The translations under genes were made by a program, and so were the position numbers. The notes under the pieces are model-generated. The model did no database searches. It was not told the origin of the DNA and saw only the letters and a list, made by a program, of their open reading frames with translations. A DNA stretch of 64,000 bases, from positions 33,345 to 97,344 of the forward strand of contig NZ_SEOO01000017.1 of NCBI RefSeq assembly GCF_004152865.1, given 5' to 3'. The first letter of the stretch is position 1. Each line of letters starts with the position of its first letter. This DNA comes from Sphingobium cupriresistens. GTDB lineage: Bacteria > Pseudomonadota > Alphaproteobacteria > Sphingomonadales > Sphingomonadaceae. Below are positions 22,915 to 32,378 of this stretch, in pieces.

Positions 22915-24702
22915 ATGACCGTGCCGCTGCGCGCCGCCCTCTATCTGCGCGTCTCAACCGCGCGGCAGGCCGAGCATGACGTTTCGATCCCGGATCAGCG
23001 CAAGCAGGGCGAAGCCTATTGCATCGCGCGCGGCTATGAACTTACCGAGACGTTTGTTGAACCGGGTAACACGGCCACGAATGATCGCCGTCCCGAATTT
23101 CAGCGGATGATCGAAGCTGGCACGAGTAAGCCTTCGCCATTCGACGTGGTGGTCGTCCACAGCTTCTCGCGCTTCTTTCGCGACGCTTTCGAGATGGAAT
23201 ATTATTACCGGAAGCTCGGTAAGAATGGCGTTCGCCTCGTCTCCATCACGCAGGAGCTTGGTGACGATCCGATGCACGACATGATGCGGCGGATCATGGC
23301 CCTTTTCGATGAGTATCAGTCCAAGGAAAATGCCAAGCACGTCCTGCGCGCGCTTAAGGAAAATGCCCGACAGGGATTCTGGAATGGCTCGCTGCCGCCG
23401 ATAGGCTATCGCATTGTCGCGGCCGAGCAACGCGGGGCCAAGGTCAAGAAGAAGCTGGAGATCGACCCACTTCACGCCGACACGGTGCGGCTGGCATTCA
23501 AGCTGGCGCTGGAAGGCGACGGCACGTCCGGCCCGATGGGTGTGAAGACGATCACCAAGCATCTCAACGAGCGCCGCATCTTCACCCGCGATGGCGGGCG
23601 CTGGGGCATCGGCACGGTGCATCGCATGCTGACCCGCCCGACTTACGCGGGCCGGCATGAGTTCAATAAGCGCGGCAAGAGCAAGGAGTTGAAGCCGGCC
23701 GAGGAAGTGATCGCGGTCGAGGTTCCGGCGATCATAGACCAGGCGATGTTCGATGCGGTGCAAGCGCATTTGAAGGCGCGTAGCCCGAAGGTCGCGCATC
23801 CGCAGGTCGTTGGTGGCCCGACGCTGCTGACGGGGCTGATCCACTGCGGCAAATGCGGCGGCGCGATGACGATCCGCACCGGCAAGGGCGGGCGCTATCG
23901 TTATTATACCTGCTCGATGAAGGCGCGGCAGGGCGCGACGGCCTGCGAGGGCATGACCGTCGCGATGGATCGGCTGGACGATCTTGTCGCCAATCATCTG
24001 GCCGAACGGTTGCTCGATCCCGATCGACTGGAGGAGGTGCTGTCAGAAGTTCTGGATCGGCGACAGGAACGATCCGAGCGACGCCGGGAGCACATCGCCG
24101 AGTTGAACAAGCGCGCTGCGGAGACTGAGCTTCGTTTGAAGCGGCTCTACGATGCGATCGAAAGCGGCGTCGCCGATCTCGATGACCCGGCGCTCAAGGA
24201 TCGCATCGACGGATTGAAGGCGACCCGCGATCAGGCGCGAGCGGACGCCGAGCGCGCCTCGGCGCTGCTCTTAAGCTCGGCGCAACAGGCGATCACGCCG
24301 ACGATGCTGCGCGACTTCGCCTCTACCGCGCGGCGACGTATCCGGCTGGAGGGCGGCGGCTACCGACGCGACCATCTGCGCGCGCTCGCGCAGCGGGTGG
24401 AAGTCGATCGCGAGGAAGTCCGCATCATGGGCTCAAAGAGCAACCTGTTGCGGGTGCTCGCCGCTAATGGCGTAACCTCGGCGGCGGGCGGAGTGCCCAC
24501 CGTTGTTCCGAAGTGGCGGAGCGGCAGGGATTCGAACCCTGGATACGCTTTTGGCGTATACTCACTTTCCAGGCGAGCGCCTTCGACCACTCGGCCACCG
24601 CTCCGCATTGCACTGGAAGTGCGGCTCCCTATCGTGCGATGTGCGGCTAGGCAAGGGCTATGGGCAGGGGATGCTTTACTTTATCCCGCGGTCGCTGTTT
24701 GA
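22915..24702 (+). CDS. Large serine recombinase (ICE integrase) reading through the attachment site
   Basis: The 595-residue frame has an N-terminal resolvase domain with nucleophile Ser14 in YLRVSTARQ and the EYQSKENAKH segment, a Recombinase domain, a zinc-ribbon (CGKCGG, then YYTCSMKARQG) and a coiled-coil region (about residues 375 to 455). It catalyses att x att integration. Residues from about 534 on (KWRSGRDSNPG) are the antisense translation of tRNA-Ser, and the last 32 are chromosome-encoded, so the stop is borrowed from the host. GAGGAAG precedes the start. Confidence 0.93.
   Translation: MTVPLRAALYLRVSTARQAEHDVSIPDQRKQGEAYCIARGYELTETFVEPGNTATNDRRPEFQRMIEAGTSKPSPFDVVVVHSFSRFFRDAFEMEYYYRKLGKNGVRLVSITQELGDDPMHDMMRRIMALFDEYQSKENAKHVLRALKENARQGFWNGSLPPIGYRIVAAEQRGAKVKKKLEIDPLHADTVRLAFKLALEGDGTSGPMGVKTITKHLNERRIFTRDGGRWGIGTVHRMLTRPTYAGRHEFNKRGKSKELKPAEEVIAVEVPAIIDQAMFDAVQAHLKARSPKVAHPQVVGGPTLLTGLIHCGKCGGAMTIRTGKGGRYRYYTCSMKARQGATACEGMTVAMDRLDDLVANHLAERLLDPDRLEEVLSEVLDRRQERSERRREHIAELNKRAAETELRLKRLYDAIESGVADLDDPALKDRIDGLKATRDQARADAERASALLLSSAQQAITPTMLRDFASTARRRIRLEGGGYRRDHLRALAQRVEVDREEVRIMGSKSNLLRVLAANGVTSAAGGVPTVVPKWRSGRDSNPGYAFGVYSLSRRAPSTTRPPLRIALEVRLPIVRCAARQGLWAGDALLYPAVAV
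24514..24545. other. Putative ICE attachment site in the tRNA-Ser 3' end
   Basis: The serine recombinase gene faces the 3' end of tRNA-Ser, and its frame continues through it. Integration at tRNA 3' ends restores the gene, as seen here. The exact core cannot be set without the other end, which lies outside the window; the T-arm and acceptor segment is the likely identity block. Confidence 0.6.
24514..24604 (-). tRNA. tRNA-Ser (anticodon GGA)
   Basis: On the minus strand the 5' acceptor GGAGCGG (from 24604) pairs with CCGCTCC near 24518 to 24524. The anticodon loop CTGGAAA gives GGA. A long variable arm (TATACGC-CAAAA-GCGTAT) is typical of serine tRNAs, and the T loop is GGTTCGAATCCC. The CCA end is encoded at 24514 to 24516. 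The gene is intact at the ICE junction. Confidence 0.97.
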
Positions 24703-24709
24703 TCGCGGC

Positions 24710-25612
24710 ATGAACCGCCTTCTCGCGCTCGCGCTGTCCGCCGCTGTCCTTCCCGCCTGCCTCGCTGCCCAGGCTCTCGCCACCGATCCGCCCGCTACGC
24801 CCGCCGACGTAGTGGCGCAGGCGCCGGCGGGCGCGTGGCGGCCGATACCAGCGGACGAACTGCTGGTGATGACCATAGAGGGCGGCAAGCGCGTAGTCAT
24901 CCAGCTCGCGCCCGGCTTTTCGCCACGCCATGTCGCCAATATCGCGACGCTGGCGAAGGCGCATTGGTGGGACGGCGCCAGCATCAACCGGGTGCAGGAT
25001 AATTATGTCGTGCAATGGGGCGATGCGACCGAGAAGAAGCCGATGCCGCCAGGCCTGTCCGCCACCAGCCCGGACGATTATGCGCTGCCGCTGGCGACGC
25101 GGCGGCTTGCGGTCACGCCCTTGCCCTATGCCGATCCCTATGCCTCCTCGACCGGCTTCGTGGGCGGCTGGCCGGTGGCGATGGACGGAACGTCGGCCTG
25201 GCTGCCCCATTGCTATGGCTATGTCGGCGTCGGCCGGAACCTATCGCCGGACGCGGGAACGGGCGCGGAACTCTATGCCGTGATCGGCCAGGCGCCGCGC
25301 CAGCTCGATCGCAACATCGCAGTCGTGGGCCGCGTGATCGAAGGCATGGCGCATCTGTCCAGCCTGCCGCGCGGATCGGGCGAACTGGGCTTCTATACGC
25401 CGACCGAACATCAGGCGCCGATCCTGACCGTCCGTCTCGCCAGCGAACTGCCGGCCGCCGAGCGCCCGCGCTTCGAGGCGATGGACACGCTGTCGCCCAG
25501 CTTCGCCAATTATTTGCGCCTGCGCGCCAACCGAAAGGATGATTTCTATGATCGCCCCGCTGGCGGCGTCGACCTGTGCAATGCGCCGGTGCCGGTCAGG
25601 GCCGCGCCCTAA
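24710..25612 (+). CDS. Periplasmic cyclophilin-type peptidyl-prolyl isomerase
   Basis: The 300-residue protein has a signal peptide (LLALALSAAVLPACLAAQALA) and a cyclophilin-like domain with VIQLAPGFSPRHVANIATLA, WWDGASINRVQDNYVVQWGD and later AELYAVIGQAP. It would assist folding of exported proteins. The canonical catalytic segment FHRV is replaced by INRV, so activity may be reduced. The start at 24710 begins the signal peptide; the open frame extends upstream through the tRNA antisense and is not used. First chromosomal gene beyond the ICE. Confidence 0.87.
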   Translation: MNRLLALALSAAVLPACLAAQALATDPPATPADVVAQAPAGAWRPIPADELLVMTIEGGKRVVIQLAPGFSPRHVANIATLAKAHWWDGASINRVQDNYVVQWGDATEKKPMPPGLSATSPDDYALPLATRRLAVTPLPYADPYASSTGFVGGWPVAMDGTSAWLPHCYGYVGVGRNLSPDAGTGAELYAVIGQAPRQLDRNIAVVGRVIEGMAHLSSLPRGSGELGFYTPTEHQAPILTVRLASELPAAERPRFEAMDTLSPSFANYLRLRANRKDDFYDRPAGGVDLCNAPVPVRAAP

Positions 25613-25700
25613 CATCGGGGGAACCTTCGTCATCCCGCCTGCGCTATGATGGCGGCAGAGCGGCGCGACGGCAACGCGCCCCCTTTTTTGGAGAGGCACG

Positions 25701-26816
25701 ATGATCGTCGGCACCGTCAAGGAAATTAAGAACCATGAATATCGCGTCGGCCTGACGCCCGAAAGCGTGCATGAACTGACCGCGCACGGCCATCGCGTAC
25801 TGGTGGAAAGCGGCGCGGGCGAGGGTATCGGCGCGAGCGACGCGCTGTACGAGACAGCGGGGGCGGAGATCGTCGCGGCGGCCGTCGACGTCTTCGCTAC
25901 CGCCGAAATGATCGTGAAGGTGAAGGAGCCGCAGCCGCAGGAACGCGCCCTGCTGCGGCCGGGCCAGATCCTCTATACCTATCTCCACCTTGCGCCCGAC
26001 CCGGAGCAGACCCACGACCTGATCGCGTCGGGCGCAACCTGCATCGCCTATGAAACCGTGACCGACGTCCATGGCGGCCTGCCGTTGCTCAAGCCGATGA
26101 GCCAGGTCGCCGGTCGCATGGCGATCCAGGCGGGGGCGACCGCGCTGGAAAAGGCGCATGGCGGGCGCGGGGTGCTGCTGGGCGGGGTGCCCGGCGTGCT
26201 GCCGGCCAAGGTCGCGGTGATCGGTGGCGGCGTGGTCGGCTTCAACGCGGCGCAGATGGCGGCGGGCCTCGGCGCCGACGTCACTATCCTGGATCGCAGT
26301 CCGGAGGTGCTGGAAAAGCTCGGCATGTATTTCGAGGCGCGGGCCAAGACCCGCTTTTCCAACCGCGCGAACCTGGCCGAATGCGTGGCCGACGCGGATC
26401 TGGTGATCGGCGCCGTGCTGATCCCCGGCGCCGCCGCGCCCAAGCTGGTCAGCGCCGCGATGCTGAAAACCATGAAGAAGGGCGCGGTGCTGGTCGATGT
26501 CGCGATCGATCAGGGCGGCTGTTTCGAAACCAGCCACGCCACCACCCATGCCGACCCCACCTATATCGTCGATGGCGTCGTCCATTATTGCGTCGCCAAC
26601 ATGCCCGGCGCGGTGGCGCGGACCAGCACCTATGCGCTCAACAATGTGACGCTGCCCCACGCGCTGCGCATCGCCGAACTGGGGTGGCGGGACGCATTGC
26701 GCGACGACCCCCACCTGCGCGCGGGCCTCAACATCTGGGATGGAAAGGTGACTTATCAGGCCGTCGCACAGGATCTGGGCCTGCGCTATACGCCCGCGGA
26801 GGAGGCGTTGGCCTGA
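25701..26816 (+). CDS. ald: Alanine dehydrogenase
   Basis: This 371-residue protein, the standard family length, converts L-alanine and NAD+ to pyruvate, ammonium and NADH. It begins [20 protein letters not shown], has KVKEPQPQE and the Rossmann loop [17 protein letters not shown] at about residues 172 to 188, and ends with the typical [24 protein letters not shown] site lies before the ATG. It appears monocistronic. Confidence 0.96.
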   Translation: MIVGTVKEIKNHEYRVGLTPESVHELTAHGHRVLVESGAGEGIGASDALYETAGAEIVAAAVDVFATAEMIVKVKEPQPQERALLRPGQILYTYLHLAPDPEQTHDLIASGATCIAYETVTDVHGGLPLLKPMSQVAGRMAIQAGATALEKAHGGRGVLLGGVPGVLPAKVAVIGGGVVGFNAAQMAAGLGADVTILDRSPEVLEKLGMYFEARAKTRFSNRANLAECVADADLVIGAVLIPGAAAPKLVSAAMLKTMKKGAVLVDVAIDQGGCFETSHATTHADPTYIVDGVVHYCVANMPGAVARTSTYALNNVTLPHALRIAELGWRDALRDDPHLRAGLNIWDGKVTYQAVAQDLGLRYTPAEEALA

Positions 26817-27060
26817 TGATACCATGTCCTTTTGTTTCCCCATCGTCTTGCACTTTAGGCCATGGCCTTGCGGGTTCCCGCACCTCGTTCGTCTAGCGGG
26901 ACAGGGGGACATGACCACATGCCCCCCATGCAGCTTGATTTCGCCGAAGAGAGGCATGGTTTAACGTCATGGTCGATTTCCCCAATTTCGCCGCCTTGAT
27001 CCGCAGAGGCGAACGCAGCAACATGCGCGCTCGTCGTAATGGGCAGGAGGGCGCGCTATA

Positions 27061-27891
27061 ATGCAGGGCGATGTCATGACCTGGCTCATTCCGCTCGTCG
27101 CGATGCTGGCCGCCGGCCTGCTCGCGGGCTTCGCCGCGGGCATTTTCGGCATTGGCGGCGGCTTCGTCGTGGTGCCGGCCCTGCTCGTCGTCCTTCCACT
27201 GCTCGGCGGCACGCATGACGCCATCGCCCATGTCGCGATCGGCACGTCGGCGGCGACCATCATCGTCACCTCCATCCGTTCGCTGTTGGCCCATTCCAAG
27301 CGCGGCGCGGTGGAGTTCGAAGTGCTCAAGACCTGGGCGCCCTGGATTGTCCTGGGCTGCGGCGCGGGCGTGATGCTCGCCAGCCATGTCGATGGCCGCA
27401 CGCTCAAGATGATCTTCGGCGGCGGCGTGATCCTGATGTCGCTGAACTTCCTGCTGCCCAAGGTCAGCGGCAAGGTCGTCAGCGACACCATGCCGTCGGG
27501 CATATTGCGCATGGGCATCGCCGGCGGGCTCGGCACATTTTCCTCGCTGCTGGGCATTGGCGGCGGCACCATCGCCATCATGGTGATGACGCTGTGCGGC
27601 CGCACCATCCACCGGGCGATTGCGACGGCGTCGGGCATCGGCACGCTGATCGCCATCCCGACAACCATCGGTTTCGCGATCATCGGTCTGAAGGAAGGCG
27701 GCCTGCCCTGGGGTTCGCTGGGTTACATCAACATCCCCGCCACGTTGGCAATCGCCTCCATGTCGATGCTGACCGCGCCGCTCGGCGTGGCCGCCGCCCA
27801 CAGCCTGCCCGCCGGCCCGCTCAAAAAGATCTTCGGCGCCTATCTGCTCGTGATCGGCTGCCTCATGCTGCGCGCCGGGCTCAAAATATAA
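27061..27891 (+). CDS. TauE/SafE-family membrane permease
   Basis: The 276-residue protein has about eight hydrophobic helices and two copies of the family motif, GIFGIGGGFVVVPALL and SLLGIGGGTIAIMVM. The family exports sulfite, sulfonates or related organic anions; the substrate here is unknown. AGGAGG lies 10 bases before the ATG at 27061; an ATG at 27076 is an alternative. The 244 bp between ald and this gene show no other gene. Confidence 0.9.
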   Translation: MQGDVMTWLIPLVAMLAAGLLAGFAAGIFGIGGGFVVVPALLVVLPLLGGTHDAIAHVAIGTSAATIIVTSIRSLLAHSKRGAVEFEVLKTWAPWIVLGCGAGVMLASHVDGRTLKMIFGGGVILMSLNFLLPKVSGKVVSDTMPSGILRMGIAGGLGTFSSLLGIGGGTIAIMVMTLCGRTIHRAIATASGIGTLIAIPTTIGFAIIGLKEGGLPWGSLGYINIPATLAIASMSMLTAPLGVAAAHSLPAGPLKKIFGAYLLVIGCLMLRAGLKI

Positions 27892-27911
27892 ACGCCAAAG
27901 CCGGGGCTTTG

Positions 27912-27966
27912 CGCGAAAGGCCGCCAGTGATGGGCTAACAGCCTTTGTCACTGGCGGCCTTTCGCG
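27912..27966. terminator. 19-bp perfect inverted repeat with nested hairpin
   Basis: The arms at 27912 to 27930 and 27948 to 27966 are perfectly complementary over 19 bases, and the 17-base loop contains its own GGCT-AAC-AGCC hairpin. It lies 20 bp after the permease stop and 20 bp before the response regulator start. Only TTAT follows, so it may be a terminator for the permease or an operator of the two-component system. Confidence 0.6.
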
Positions 27967-27986
27967 TTATCTGCGAGCCGGGGGAC

Positions 27987-28709
27987 ATGATGGCGCAGGC
28001 AGACGCGATTTCGATATTGCTGGTGGAAGATGACGAGGCCGCGCGCGCCAACATCGCCACGATCCTGACCGATGCAGGCATGGTGGTGGAACAGGCGATC
28101 GACGGCGCCACCGGCCTTAACCGCGCGGGCGGCGGCAGCCACGACGTCATCATCCTCGACCGGATGCTGCCCCATTTGTCGGGCATTGACATCGTCACCC
28201 GGCTGCGGGTGGCGGGCGTTGGCGCGCCGGTGTTGATGCTGTCGGCGCTCGGCCGCAGCGAACATCGGGTCGAGGGTCTGGAAAGCGGCGTCGATGATTA
28301 TCTGGCCAAGCCGTTCGAACCCGACGAACTGGTCGCCCGCGTTCGCGCGCTGTGGCGCCGGGCCAGCCGGCGCAGCCATGAGCCGGTGCTGCTGTTTGGC
28401 GACCTGGAATGCCATGTGAAGGCGCGCACGGCCTTTCGCCAGGGCAAGCATCTGCCGCTCTCGCCCAAGGAATTCGAACTGTTCCGCTATCTGATGGAAC
28501 ATGCCGGCGAAGTGGTGACGCGCGAAATGCTGCTGCGCCAGGTATGGAAATTGAGCTTCGATCCTCAGACCAATGTCGTGGACGTCAATGTCGGACGCCT
28601 GCGCCGCAAGCTGGAGGACGGGTTCGACGGTCCTGTGCTGGAAACGGTGTGGGGCACCGGCTATCGGCTGATCGCCGCGGCGGGGCCGACAGGGGCGGGA
28701 AGTGCCTAG
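27987..28709 (+). CDS. OmpR/PhoB-family response regulator
   Basis: The 240-residue protein has a receiver domain with acidic pocket Glu14/Asp15/Asp16, phosphoacceptor Asp58 (VIILDRML), and Lys in LAKPFEPDE. The winged-helix output domain ends in VDVNVGRLRRKLEDG and VWGTGYRLI. It activates or represses genes on phosphorylation by the kinase encoded next. A GGGGG site precedes the double ATG. The stop overlaps the kinase GTG start by 8 nt, so the two are coupled. The signal is unknown. Confidence 0.94.
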   Translation: MMAQADAISILLVEDDEAARANIATILTDAGMVVEQAIDGATGLNRAGGGSHDVIILDRMLPHLSGIDIVTRLRVAGVGAPVLMLSALGRSEHRVEGLESGVDDYLAKPFEPDELVARVRALWRRASRRSHEPVLLFGDLECHVKARTAFRQGKHLPLSPKEFELFRYLMEHAGEVVTREMLLRQVWKLSFDPQTNVVDVNVGRLRRKLEDGFDGPVLETVWGTGYRLIAAAGPTGAGSA

Positions 28710-30054
28710 ACCCGGCCTGTTCCGTTCGGTTTTCGGGCGGGTCACGCTGTCGGCGCTTTTGGTCAGTCTTCTGTCAACCTTGGCGCTGTTTCTGGTGGTG
28801 CAAAAGATCGTCGACGATGACGGTCGGGCGATGCTGGCGCGAGAGGTCGACACCGACCTGGCGGGCCTCGCCGATATCTATGTCAGCAGCGACGAGGCGG
28901 AACTCAGGGCGCGGATCGCCGATCGTCTCGCCATGAACCGTGAGGATGGCGAACGTAGCTGGTATCTGCTGACCGATGGGGCCGGCCGCCGCCTGGCCGG
29001 CAATCTCGATCGCTGGCCGGCCATCGCATCGGAAGTGTCGGAGGCGCGTTATGTCGTCCTGCCCGACGGTGACCGCATGTTCGCGCGGGCGACCCAGCTC
29101 GGCGCCGGCGCTCGCCTGCTGGTAGGGCGCAGCAATTATCGCGGCCAGGCGCTGCTCGCGCGGCTCGCAATGGCGTTCGCCATCGCCGGGGCGGGCATCG
29201 CGCTGCTCAGTCTGGCCGCCGGCCATTTCGCCGCCCGTCGCCTGCGAGCGCGAGTGGAGGTGGTGAACGCCGCCTTTGCCGCCGTCCGCGCCGGGCGTAT
29301 CGCCGCCCGCGCGCCGGGACCGGGCAATAATGACGAACTGGCCGAACTGGCCGCCAATACCAACGCCATGCTCGACCAGGTCGAACGGCTGGTCGAGGCG
29401 CAGCGCGCCGTGTCGGACCAGACCGCGCATGAGATTCGCACCCCGCTGATGCATCTCGACACCCGCATCCTCAAGGCGATGGAGGGGACGCAGGACGAGG
29501 CGCTACTGCGCACGCTGGATCAGTCGCGCGCCGAAATCCGCGGCGTCGTGCGCCTGCTCGATTCGCTGCTCGACATTGCCGGCACCCAGGCGATGCGCGG
29601 CGATCTGCGCGGCCTGGCCGAAGTCGACTTGAGCGACATCGCCGAAAGCCTGGCCGATCTCTACGGCGCCAGTGCTGAAGATCTGGGCATCGGTTTCCAT
29701 GCGCGGATCGCGCCGGGCGTGCGGGCGCGCGCCGACCCGATGCAGATGACGCGGCTCATGTCCAACCTGCTCGACAACGCCTTCAAATATGTGCCCAGTG
29801 GCGGCTCGATCGTGTTGGAACTGGCTCCCGGTCCGCATATTGTGGTGCAGGATGACGGCCCCGGCATCCCGCCCGCCGACCGGGAACGGGTGTTTGAACG
29901 CTATGTCCGGCTTGACGGCGCGCGGGGCGGGGGGCATGGCCTTGGCCTTTCGCTCGCCAGGGCGATCGCAGAGCGGCACGAATTGTCGCTGCATGTGGAG
30001 GAGGCCGCGCCCGGTGCGCGGTTCGTGCTCCAGCCGGAGGACCGCGATGATTAG
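28702..30054 (+). CDS. Sensor histidine kinase
   Basis: The 450-residue inner-membrane kinase starts with GTG. Two membrane helices (about residues 12 to 34 and 155 to 175) flank a periplasmic sensor of roughly 120 residues; a HAMP domain follows (AARRLRARVEVVNAAF). The phosphorylated histidine is about His243 in SDQTAHEIRTPL. N, G1 and G2 boxes are NLLDNAFKY, DDGPGIPP and GGHGLGLSLA. It pairs with the preceding regulator and overlaps the following secreted protein gene. Confidence 0.94.
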   Translation: MPRPGLFRSVFGRVTLSALLVSLLSTLALFLVVQKIVDDDGRAMLAREVDTDLAGLADIYVSSDEAELRARIADRLAMNREDGERSWYLLTDGAGRRLAGNLDRWPAIASEVSEARYVVLPDGDRMFARATQLGAGARLLVGRSNYRGQALLARLAMAFAIAGAGIALLSLAAGHFAARRLRARVEVVNAAFAAVRAGRIAARAPGPGNNDELAELAANTNAMLDQVERLVEAQRAVSDQTAHEIRTPLMHLDTRILKAMEGTQDEALLRTLDQSRAEIRGVVRLLDSLLDIAGTQAMRGDLRGLAEVDLSDIAESLADLYGASAEDLGIGFHARIAPGVRARADPMQMTRLMSNLLDNAFKYVPSGGSIVLELAPGPHIVVQDDGPGIPPADRERVFERYVRLDGARGGGHGLGLSLARAIAERHELSLHVEEAAPGARFVLQPEDRDD

Positions 30055-30607
30055 GCTGCTCTTGTCGGGATTGCTGCTTGTCGCCGGGCCGGCCGCGCCG
30101 GCGGCCGACATGCTGCCCGCCGATCCGGTGTTGCGGACGCTTATGGAAGGTGAGGTCGCGCAGGGCGATGGCGATCACGCCGCATTGCTCGACACGGCGC
30201 AAATCCTCAAGGCGCTCGGCGCGACCCCGGCCGAAGGGCAGGATGATCTCGCGGCGCTATGGACGCAGGAGGCGCAGGATCATGGCGTCACCCGCTCGGC
30301 GCTTGGTTTTCGCGGCCGCGCGCTGGGGCCGGCCTATCGGCGCGGATCGCTCGGCGCGGGGGACAGCGTGACCGTGCGGCAGCTATTCTTCGCCGGCCAG
30401 CGCGCCCAGATTTCGGTCGCCCCGGCCCGCGGCGCGGCCAATCTGTCGATGCGGGTGCAGGGCGCGGATGGAAATACGCTCTGCGCCAAGCCAATTGGGG
30501 GCGTTCAGGTGGACTGCGCCTGGCTGCCGCTCTTTACCGATCGCTATGACATCGTGATCGAAAATGGCGGGTCTGTACCGGCCGCCTTCTATCTGGTGGT
30601 GCGATAA
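30047..30607 (+). CDS. Secreted protein coupled to the two-component system
   Basis: The 186-residue protein has a signal peptide (LLLSGLLLVAGPAAPAAD) and a beta-rich C-terminal half (RAQISVAPARGAANLSMRV, YDIVIENGGSVPAAFYLVV) with two cysteines that could pair. I do not recognise the family. The ATG lies inside the last codons of the kinase gene (ATGATTAG), so it is translationally coupled. A periplasmic accessory of the kinase, for instance a signal-modifying partner, is a reasonable inference. Confidence 0.83.
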   Translation: MIRLLLSGLLLVAGPAAPAADMLPADPVLRTLMEGEVAQGDGDHAALLDTAQILKALGATPAEGQDDLAALWTQEAQDHGVTRSALGFRGRALGPAYRRGSLGAGDSVTVRQLFFAGQRAQISVAPARGAANLSMRVQGADGNTLCAKPIGGVQVDCAWLPLFTDRYDIVIENGGSVPAAFYLVVR

Positions 30608-30777
30608 TCGATTAACTATCTGTTTTCAAAGCAATAAGTAGAAATGGCCGGACGTTTGCGCAACGATCCGTCGCCCCTTTTTCTCGCTTCGTCCATTCTG
30701 CACATTCGTTCAGGCGAAAAAGACCTGGGTCGGCGCGTTGTGCAGTGCATGGTTCGATCAAAAGAGGAGAAGAACCC

Positions 30778-31143
30778 ATGATGTATGCGAAGCTTCTCGC
30801 CGCCACCGCTCTGCTGGCTATGGCGCCAGCCGCCGTCCAGGCGCAGGAAGGCCCGGTCAGCTATGAAGAACAATTGGCCCAGGTCGAAACCCAATTGGTC
30901 TATCAGGGGCCGATTGCTGGCGTCGAAAATGATTATTGGTTCAACTATCAGACCGATTTGGCCGAAGCGCGCAAGGAACTCACCGGCGATTTGCGCGGTT
31001 CGTCCGATGCGGAGGATAATCGCGACGCCTGGGAGGAATTTCGCGCCGAACTGGCCGATGCCCGCGGCGATTATGCCAAGGAAATGGCCGAAAAAGGCTA
31101 TCCTGTCGGCGAGGTCCGCGTGCTGACCGACAATGGTCGCTGA
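30778..31143 (+). CDS. Small secreted protein, unknown family
   Basis: The 121-residue protein has a clear Sec signal peptide (LLAATALLAMAPAAVQAQ) and an acidic, helical mature part (YWFNYQTDLAEARKELTGDL, AEDNRDAWEEFRAELADA). A strong AGGAGAAG site precedes the ATG. No family is recognised; it likely acts in the periplasm. The 170 bp upstream are AT-richer and probably carry its own promoter. It converges on the phospholipase D-like gene. Confidence 0.85.
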   Translation: MMYAKLLAATALLAMAPAAVQAQEGPVSYEEQLAQVETQLVYQGPIAGVENDYWFNYQTDLAEARKELTGDLRGSSDAEDNRDAWEEFRAELADARGDYAKEMAEKGYPVGEVRVLTDNGR

Positions 31144-31175
31144 AATCTGTTGCGGGGCGGGCGGCGCCTGCCCCC

Positions 31176-32378
31176 TTAATCTGCGTCCGGGTCGCGGAAA
31201 TTCAGCCGCCGCGTCACCGTATAATCCAGCACGCCGACCAGCAGATAGCTGATCCATTGTTTGAGCAGGGTCAGGCCGCTGCGGCCGGACCGATGCGCCT
31301 CCAGGCTTATCGCCCGGCTTCGCGTCGCCTCGCGCAGGATGAACTGGCGCACCTCTTGGGCAAATCCGGCATCCTCCACCCGCAGCATCACCTCCAGGTT
31401 GATGAACAGGCTGCGCATGTCGAAATTGGCCGACCCCACATAGACGCCATCGTCGATGACGATCAGCTTCATGTGCAATTTGCACGGCTGATATTCGTAA
31501 ATCTCCACCCCGCGCCGCAGCAACGGTCCATAGAGCAATCGCGCGGCGGCCACGGTCGCGCCATTGTCCGACCTGGCCGGCAGGATGATACGCGCGCCCT
31601 TGCGCCGAGCGGCGCGGGCTATGCGCTTGAGCATTCCGCGCCCCGGCGAGAAATAGGCGGCGATCATGTCGACCCGCCCCGCCTTCTCCAGATCATGTTT
31701 CACTACCTGCGCCCAGGGGCTGAGGCGCCGGGTCGGCCCGCCGATCAGCCAGCGGAACGGATCGGCGGCATGGTGATGCAGCGTGGGATGCCATTGGCGC
31801 ACCATGCGCCGCAGAGTGCGAAAACGATGCCTCTTCGTCAAACTCCAACGCCATAGCTGACCGTACCAGCGCGTCATCGCCTCCACCTGATCACCGACGA
31901 TCAGCAGGCCGATGTCGCGCCAGCAATCCTCGGTGGGAATCCCGAAATAACCGTCCTCGACATTGAAGCCGCCGATCATCAGACGCTCGTCGTCGGCGAT
32001 CGCCATCTTCTGATGGTTGCGGATCAGATAGCGGGTCGAGCGGCTCGTCCCGAACCGCGCGAACTGCGCGCCTGCTTCGATCAGTGGCGCAAAGAATGCG
32101 TCGGGCGTGGCGGCCGATCCGAACCCGTCGATCATCAGCGTCACCGCCACCCCGCGCGCCCGCGCCGCGATCAGCGCATCGCGCACCAGCGTCCCGCTGC
32201 CATCGGCCGCAAAGATATAATAATAGAGTTTCAGGCTGTGATGCGCCCCGTCGATCAGCGCGATCAGCGCATCGCGCAGCGCCGGGCCGTCCGCGATCAG
32301 GCGCAGATGATTGCCGTGCAGGTCCAGGCGGATGTCGTCCGTGGTGGCGCAGTCGGGGGCGGGTTTGATGGTCGCCAT
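31176..32378 (-). CDS. Phospholipase D-superfamily / cardiolipin synthase-like protein
   Basis: The 400-residue protein carries two HKD motifs, [12 protein letters not shown] near residue 119 and [12 protein letters not shown] near 297, each followed by a GG/GS-N pattern (GGFNVEDGY and GSANFDMRS). The family makes cardiolipin or hydrolyses phosphodiesters at the membrane. No N-terminal membrane anchors are evident, so it resembles the ClsB-like group. The start at 32378 has GAAGGG upstream; an ATG at 32414 is possible. Confidence 0.87.
   Translation of the reverse strand: MATIKPAPDCATTDDIRLDLHGNHLRLIADGPALRDALIALIDGAHHSLKLYYYIFAADGSGTLVRDALIAARARGVAVTLMIDGFGSAATPDAFFAPLIEAGAQFARFGTSRSTRYLIRNHQKMAIADDERLMIGGFNVEDGYFGIPTEDCWRDIGLLIVGDQVEAMTRWYGQLWRWSLTKRHRFRTLRRMVRQWHPTLHHHAADPFRWLIGGPTRRLSPWAQVVKHDLEKAGRVDMIAAYFSPGRGMLKRIARAARRKGARIILPARSDNGATVAAARLLYGPLLRRGVEIYEYQPCKLHMKLIVIDDGVYVGSANFDMRSLFINLEVMLRVEDAGFAQEVRQFILREATRSRAISLEAHRSGRSGLTLLKQWISYLLVGVLDYTVTRRLNFRDPDAD

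Larger units (their letters stand above)
1..24513. mobile_element. Integrative and conjugative element, right part (left end outside window)
   Basis: The region combines a complete-looking Trb-type mating apparatus (trbB to trbF, trbG entering from the edge), a TraG coupling protein, a VirD2-like relaxase, a TraF peptidase and accessory ICE families (DUF736 twice, DUF2840, DUF2285, DUF932, ParB-like). It ends in a large serine recombinase abutting the 3' end of a tRNA-Ser gene. The chromosomal genes beyond the tRNA are ordinary housekeeping genes. The tRNA 3' end is a classic integration target, so the boundary is placed there. The other boundary and the remaining trb genes lie left of position 1. 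A resident plasmid is unlikely given the tRNA junction. Confidence 0.85.

Noticed and set aside
22547..22918. Plus-strand frame starting MNRAALRPYLRYAASEAL just after fitB
   Set aside because: It overlaps the better supported 84-residue gene in another frame, is very Arg/Ser-rich in its second half and resembles no family; the ATGA overlap with fitB alone was not enough.
25644..26957. 437-codon open frame opposite ald
   Set aside because: Antisense shadow of alanine dehydrogenase with no recognised motif.
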